Source of the DNA: Acidiphilium iwatense
GTDB lineage: Bacteria > Pseudomonadota > Alphaproteobacteria > Acetobacterales > Acetobacteraceae
Length of the DNA: 64,000 nt
Assembly: GCF_021556475.1 (NCBI RefSeq)
Contig: NZ_JAKGBZ010000004.1
Span: 1-64,000 of the forward strand
Reading direction: 5' to 3'
In this document: one piece after another, positions 63,946-64,000 of the stretch
Layout: each line of letters starts with the position of its first letter
Numbering within the stretch: position 1 is the first letter of the stretch
Made by a program: the position numbers and the translations under genes
Notes under the pieces: generated by a model
Database searches by the model: none
The model's input: the letters and a program-made list of their open reading frames with translations, nothing else
What the model was told of the DNA's origin: nothing

Positions 63946-63990
63946 TCCAATGTCGGCAGATCGCGAAACATTGAATCAGCGGAGGGTGTG

Positions 63991-64000
63991 ATGGCGGCCA
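63991..64000 (+). CDS. Start of a gene continuing beyond the window
   Basis: ATG at 63991 is preceded by GGAGG at 63981-63985, a consensus ribosome binding site five bases away. Only M-A-A is visible, so nothing can be said about the product. Confidence 0.4.

Overview
The window is GC-rich, gene-dense bacterial chromosome that reads as an alphaproteobacterium of the order Rhodospirillales, most likely family Acetobacteraceae (an Acidiphilium/Acidocella-like acidophile is my guess, not proven). Signs are the split ATP synthase locus holding only F1 genes (atpHAGDC), squalene-hopene cyclase, a COQ9 protein, Hint_2-domain proteins, gltD placed before gltB, and alphaproteobacterial gene neighbourhoods (pal-cpoB-tilS-ftsH; kdsD-lptC-lptA-lptB). 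No phage, rRNA operon, CRISPR array or intact insertion sequence is visible. There are two tRNA-Leu genes (CAG and UAA anticodons).

Layout. 1-4.5 kb is an accessory patch: a glycosyltransferase cut off at its 5' end by a breakpoint near base 121, an AT-rich tract with a tiny overlapping ORF and a 718-residue glycosyltransferase-like/methyltransferase fusion, then 0.75 kb of non-coding repeats. 4.5-6.2 kb holds a frameshifted Hint-domain gene. 6.2-10 kb has coq9, def, rpsU, a 2OG-oxygenase-like gene and a CynX-type transporter. 10-13.7 kb has pnp flanked by two toxin-antitoxin modules (VapBC-like and CcdAB). 13.7-19.6 kb has a beta-hydroxyacid dehydrogenase and ftsH, tilS, cpoB, pal. 20-25.5 kb has a secreted prolyl oligopeptidase and an intact 912-residue Hint-domain protein. 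25.6-40.7 kb is housekeeping: pheST, a lipoprotein with hslO, hldE, gltD-gltB, an NDUFA9-like protein, tRNA-Leu(CAG) and an RNase D-type exonuclease. 40.7-54 kb is an envelope, translation and energy block: kdsD-lptCAB, rplY-pth-ychF-priA, atpHAGDC. 54-64 kb has malonyl-CoA decarboxylase, shc, tRNA-Leu(UAA), a DUF5996 gene, a TMEM175-like channel, a CorC/HlyC-type protein and a GH17-GT2 glucan synthase-like protein.

How genes work together. kdsD and hldE make sugars for the LPS core, and lptC/A/B export LPS. pal and cpoB belong to the Tol-Pal envelope system, and tilS and ftsH sit downstream of them. shc makes hopanoids. gltBD assimilates ammonia.

The most notable signal is a small palindromic element found in the same orientation and same reading phase inside two unrelated protein genes: 6001-6061 in the Hint pseudogene, and 39351-39411 in the NDUFA9-like gene. 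A degenerate third relative lies within an intergenic repeat near 4348-4402. The two good copies align over 61 bp without gaps and differ by three compensatory base-pair changes. This looks like a protein-invading palindromic repeat, analogous in behaviour to the Rickettsia palindromic elements. A separate dispersed repeat family (ATGGATTGC ... CGCAATGACG ends) occurs in three intergenic regions.
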